A stretch of 64,000 nucleotides of DNA, from contig NZ_QGGZ01000010.1 in assembly GCF_003148825.1 (NCBI RefSeq), positions 124,001 to 188,000 of the forward strand, read 5' to 3'. The stretch comes from Streptomyces sp. CG 926 (GTDB lineage Bacteria > Actinomycetota > Actinomycetes > Streptomycetales > Streptomycetaceae). The position numbers were made by a program, and so were the translations under genes. The notes below the pieces were generated by a model. The model was not told the DNA's origin and made no database searches. It saw only the letters and a program-made list of their open reading frames with translations. Shown here piece by piece: positions 62,063 to 64,000 of the stretch (within the stretch, counting starts at the first letter, position 1; each line of letters opens with the position of its first letter).

Positions 62063-62269
62063 GGCAGAGGTTCCCTTCGAGCGACGGCAAGGTGGATCAA
62101 AGGGAACCCTAAACGAAGGTAAACCTAACTCAGCACCCGGTGTCTCTTTATGACCCCATAATCAAAACTTATGACCTCTCCAAGCAACGCTTGGAGCATA
62201 GGGGAACTCGCTGGTCAGCACCGACGCCACCTGACAGACTGAAACCGCTTGATCACCCCAGGAGGACAG

Positions 62270-62461
62270 ATGGCTGACGAAACCGACACCCCGCAGGACG
62301 AGTCCCCGGCCGACGCGGCCAAGCGCAAGTTCCGGGAGGCCCTGGAGCGCAACGCCGCGAACGCCCAGTCCCAGCAGGCCCACCAGAGCCGGGCCAAGGT
62401 CCAGGGCTCCAGCAGCGCCGCGAGCGGCAAGAACAAGAAGGTCCGCCGCAAGAGCGGCTGA
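62270..62461 (+). CDS. Small DUF5302 domain protein
   Basis: 63 residues from ATG 62270 (GGAGGAC at 4 nt). It begins A-D-E-T-D-T-P-Q-D-E-S-P-A-D-A-A-K-R-K-F-R-E-A-L-E-R-N and ends in a basic K-N-K-K-V-R-R-K-S-G. The acid-then-basic layout matches DUF5302 proteins of Streptomyces, of unknown function; a nucleic-acid-binding tail is possible. Confidence 0.85.
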   Translation: MADETDTPQDESPADAAKRKFREALERNAANAQSQQAHQSRAKVQGSSSAASGKNKKVRRKSG

Positions 62462-62629
62462 CCCTCGGACCCGAGGAGCTCGCCCCCGCCGCCACGGCCG
62501 GGGGTGGCTTCGATCCGGGATTGGGCCACACGGGTGAGTGGGGATAACCCCGAGCACTGTCGACAGTTGATCAGCACGTCCCGCCGAGGGCAGCCATCAC
62601 ATGCGACAGTGCGACAGAAGGATCTCCAC

Positions 62630-63043
62630 ATGTTCAAGAAGTTCATGGCCACCGCAGCCGCCACCGCCGCAGTGCTCGGCGCGGGTGCCGCAGTCGCCTC
62701 CCCGGCGATGGCGATCGGCAATGACAACGGCGTCAACACCGTGAACGGCAACAACGCCGCCCAGATCTACGGCAACCAGGAGACGTCCGGCAAGATGAGC
62801 CCGCAGCTCGGCGCCATCCAGGGCTCGCTCAACAAGCTCTGCGTCGGCCTGCCGGCCAAGGTCAACGCCCAGTCCGTCCTCGCGCTCATCGCCAACGTCG
62901 GCGTCCAGGACGTCAACGTCCTCGCCAACCCGCAGAACCAGCAGTGCGCCGAGAACTCCACCCAGGCCAAGGGTGACGAGTCGGCCTCGCACATCGCCAG
63001 CAACATCCCGATCCTCTCCGGAAACCTCTCCCAGGGCAGCTGA
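62630..63043 (+). CDS. Rodlin (RdlA/RdlB-like)
   Basis: 137 residues. A signal peptide ends A-M-A (about 29), then I-G-N-D-N-G-V-N-T-V-N-G-N-N-A-A. The block L-N-K-L-C-V-G-L-P-A-K-V-N and P-Q-N-Q-Q-C-A-E-N-S-T-Q-A-K-G-D-E are diagnostic of Streptomyces rodlins, which form the rodlet layer on aerial hyphae and spores with chaplins. Usually two rodlin genes sit together; only one is seen here. Transcription ends at a strong hairpin just downstream. Confidence 0.95.
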   Translation: MFKKFMATAAATAAVLGAGAAVASPAMAIGNDNGVNTVNGNNAAQIYGNQETSGKMSPQLGAIQGSLNKLCVGLPAKVNAQSVLALIANVGVQDVNVLANPQNQQCAENSTQAKGDESASHIASNIPILSGNLSQGS

Positions 63044-63054
63044 TCGGCTCGATT

Positions 63055-63100
63055 CCGCGCCGGTGTCACGCGTCACGCGTGACACCAGCGCGGTTTCATT
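63055..63100 (+). terminator. Rho-independent terminator after the rodlin gene
   Basis: An 11-bp perfect stem (63062-63072 and 63076-63086, arm GGTGTCACGCG) is extended by a second 6-bp stem (63055-63060 and 63088-63093) and followed by TTTCATTT, a U-rich tract. Confidence 0.88.
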
Positions 63101-63128
63101 TGGTCTAGACCTTGACAGGTTCAGACCA
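63101..63128 (+). promoter_or_regulatory. DasR-type (dre) operators and -35 box of chitinase promoter
   Basis: TGGTCTAGACCT at 63101-63112 matches the DasR-responsive element core, and a weaker second site GGTTCAGACCA is at 63118-63128. A TTGACA -35 box (63112-63117) lies between them. This is the direct-repeat layout of Streptomyces chitinase promoters repressed by DasR. Confidence 0.85.
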
Positions 63129-63188
63129 TTTTCGCTTCAGTGGGCACCGTTGCCCCCACGGCAAGTCCCCCACTGAAGGAGCAGTTAC

Positions 63189-64000
63189 GTGATACGTGCG
63201 CTTCGCCTCCGCGCCCTCGCACTCACCGCCGCCGCGGCCGTCACGGCCGGCCTCGCCCTCACCCTCCCCTCCTCCCCCGCCGTCGCCGCGGCCCCCTGCG
63301 CCGGCGCCTGGGCCTCCTCCGCCATCTACACGGGCGGCATGAGCGCCTCGTACGGCGGTCACAACTGGCAGGCGAAGTGGTGGACCCAGGGCGAGACGCC
63401 CGGCACCACCGGCCAGTGGGGCGTCTGGGCGGACCAGGGCACCTGCGGCGGCGGTGGCACCGACCCGGACCCGGGCAACCCCTCCGGATTCGTGGTCTCC
63501 GAGGCCCAGTTCAACCAGATGTTCCCGAACCGGAACCCCTTCTACACCTACAACGGCCTGGTCGCGGCGCTGTCCGCCTACCCCGGGTTCGCCAAGACCG
63601 GCGACGACACCACCAAGCGGCGCGAGGCCGCGGCCTTCCTCGCGAACGTCTCCCACGAGACGGGCGGACTCGTGTACATCGTGGAGCAGAACACCGCCAA
63701 CTACCCCCACTACTGCGACGCGAGCCAGCCCTACGGCTGTCCCGCCGGGCAGGCCGCCTACTACGGCCGCGGACCCATCCAGCTCAGTTGGAACTTCAAC
63801 TACAAGGCGGCCGGTGACGCCCTCGGCATCAACCTGCTCGCCAACCCCTACCTCGTGGAGCAGGATCCGGCCGTCGCCATGAAGACGGCGCTCTGGTACT
63901 GGAACACCCAGAACGGCCCGGGCACGATGACCCCCCACGCCGCCATGGTGAACGGCGCGGGCTTCGGGGAGACCATCCGCTCGATCAACGGTTCCCTGGA
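63189..64000 (+). CDS. Secreted GH19 chitinase (cut by window edge)
   Basis: About 270 residues from GTG 63189 (GAAGGAG at 8 nt) before the window ends. A signal peptide (1-35, ending A-V-A-A-A) leads to a small chitin-binding domain (about 37-87, W-Q-A-K-W-W-T-Q-G and W-G-V-W), a short Gly/Asp/Pro linker, and the GH19 catalytic domain (from about 100). Catalytic Glu157 (S-H-E-T-G-G) and Glu166 (I-V-E-Q-N) are present. It hydrolyses chitin outside the cell. The upstream DasR elements place it in the N-acetylglucosamine regulon. The C-terminus lies outside the window. Confidence 0.95.
   Translation, partial: MIRALRLRALALTAAAAVTAGLALTLPSSPAVAAAPCAGAWASSAIYTGGMSASYGGHNWQAKWWTQGETPGTTGQWGVWADQGTCGGGGTDPDPGNPSGFVVSEAQFNQMFPNRNPFYTYNGLVAALSAYPGFAKTGDDTTKRREAAAFLANVSHETGGLVYIVEQNTANYPHYCDASQPYGCPAGQAAYYGRGPIQLSWNFNYKAAGDALGINLLANPYLVEQDPAVAMKTALWYWNTQNGPGTMTPHAAMVNGAGFGETIRSINGSL

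Noticed and set aside
1..64000. tRNA, rRNA, insertion sequence, prophage or integrase
   Set aside because: No transposase, integrase or tRNA-like sequence was recognised on either strand.

Overview
The window is high-GC (about 72 percent) actinobacterial chromosome, almost certainly Streptomyces. The evidence is the strong GC bias at third codon positions, frequent GTG starts, a whiE-type spore-pigment type II polyketide cluster, a rodlin gene for aerial hyphae, a DasR-type operator in front of a GH19 chitinase, and mycothiol-related proteins. I found no rRNA, tRNA, CRISPR array, insertion sequence or prophage. Both edges cut genes: an exported L,D-transpeptidase-like protein on the left and the chitinase on the right.

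Layout. 1-11.4 kb is housekeeping: acetyltransferases, an epimerase-like protein, a MerR/DUF4188 divergent pair sharing a palindrome, a methyltransferase, a prolyl oligopeptidase, an AI-2E exporter, an MFS transporter and a DUF2252 protein. 11.4-25 kb holds a purine permease, an XRE regulator, a secreted tripeptidyl-aminopeptidase-like hydrolase, an aldo/keto reductase, a phosphodiesterase-like lipoprotein, and a two-gene operon joining a GT2-TagF fusion to an Asp2-like hydrolase with Ig-like domains, probably for a cell-wall glycopolymer. 25-38 kb carries a two-component system, a LysR-controlled NmrA/darcynin locus, small regulators, a roadblock protein, a trypsin-like protease, a degenerate Fic/Doc protein and an RpiR regulator.

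38.9-46.3 kb is the whiE cluster in canonical order: ORFI, cupin, KS-alpha, CLF, aromatase and cyclase on the minus strand, with the FAD hydroxylase divergent. The acyl carrier protein expected between CLF and aromatase is missing. About 120 bp remains there, holding a ribosome binding site and a frameshifted trace of an ACP C-terminus, so the cluster is probably non-functional unless an ACP is supplied from elsewhere. A small acyl-CoA carboxylase epsilon subunit lies next to it.

46.5-64 kb is richer in secreted and stress functions: a GH16 glucanase behind a perfect 20-bp palindrome, a LacI regulator, a MarR/metallo-hydrolase pair, a copper-radical oxidase coupled to a small cysteine-bearing ORF, a MarR/HutD/MFS locus, an FprA-type ferredoxin reductase, a rodlin and the chitinase. 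Many convergent gene pairs are separated by strong perfect hairpins, recorded as terminators.

Starts were chosen from Shine-Dalgarno spacing and family-like N-termini. Product calls rest on motif recognition by eye; no database search was run.
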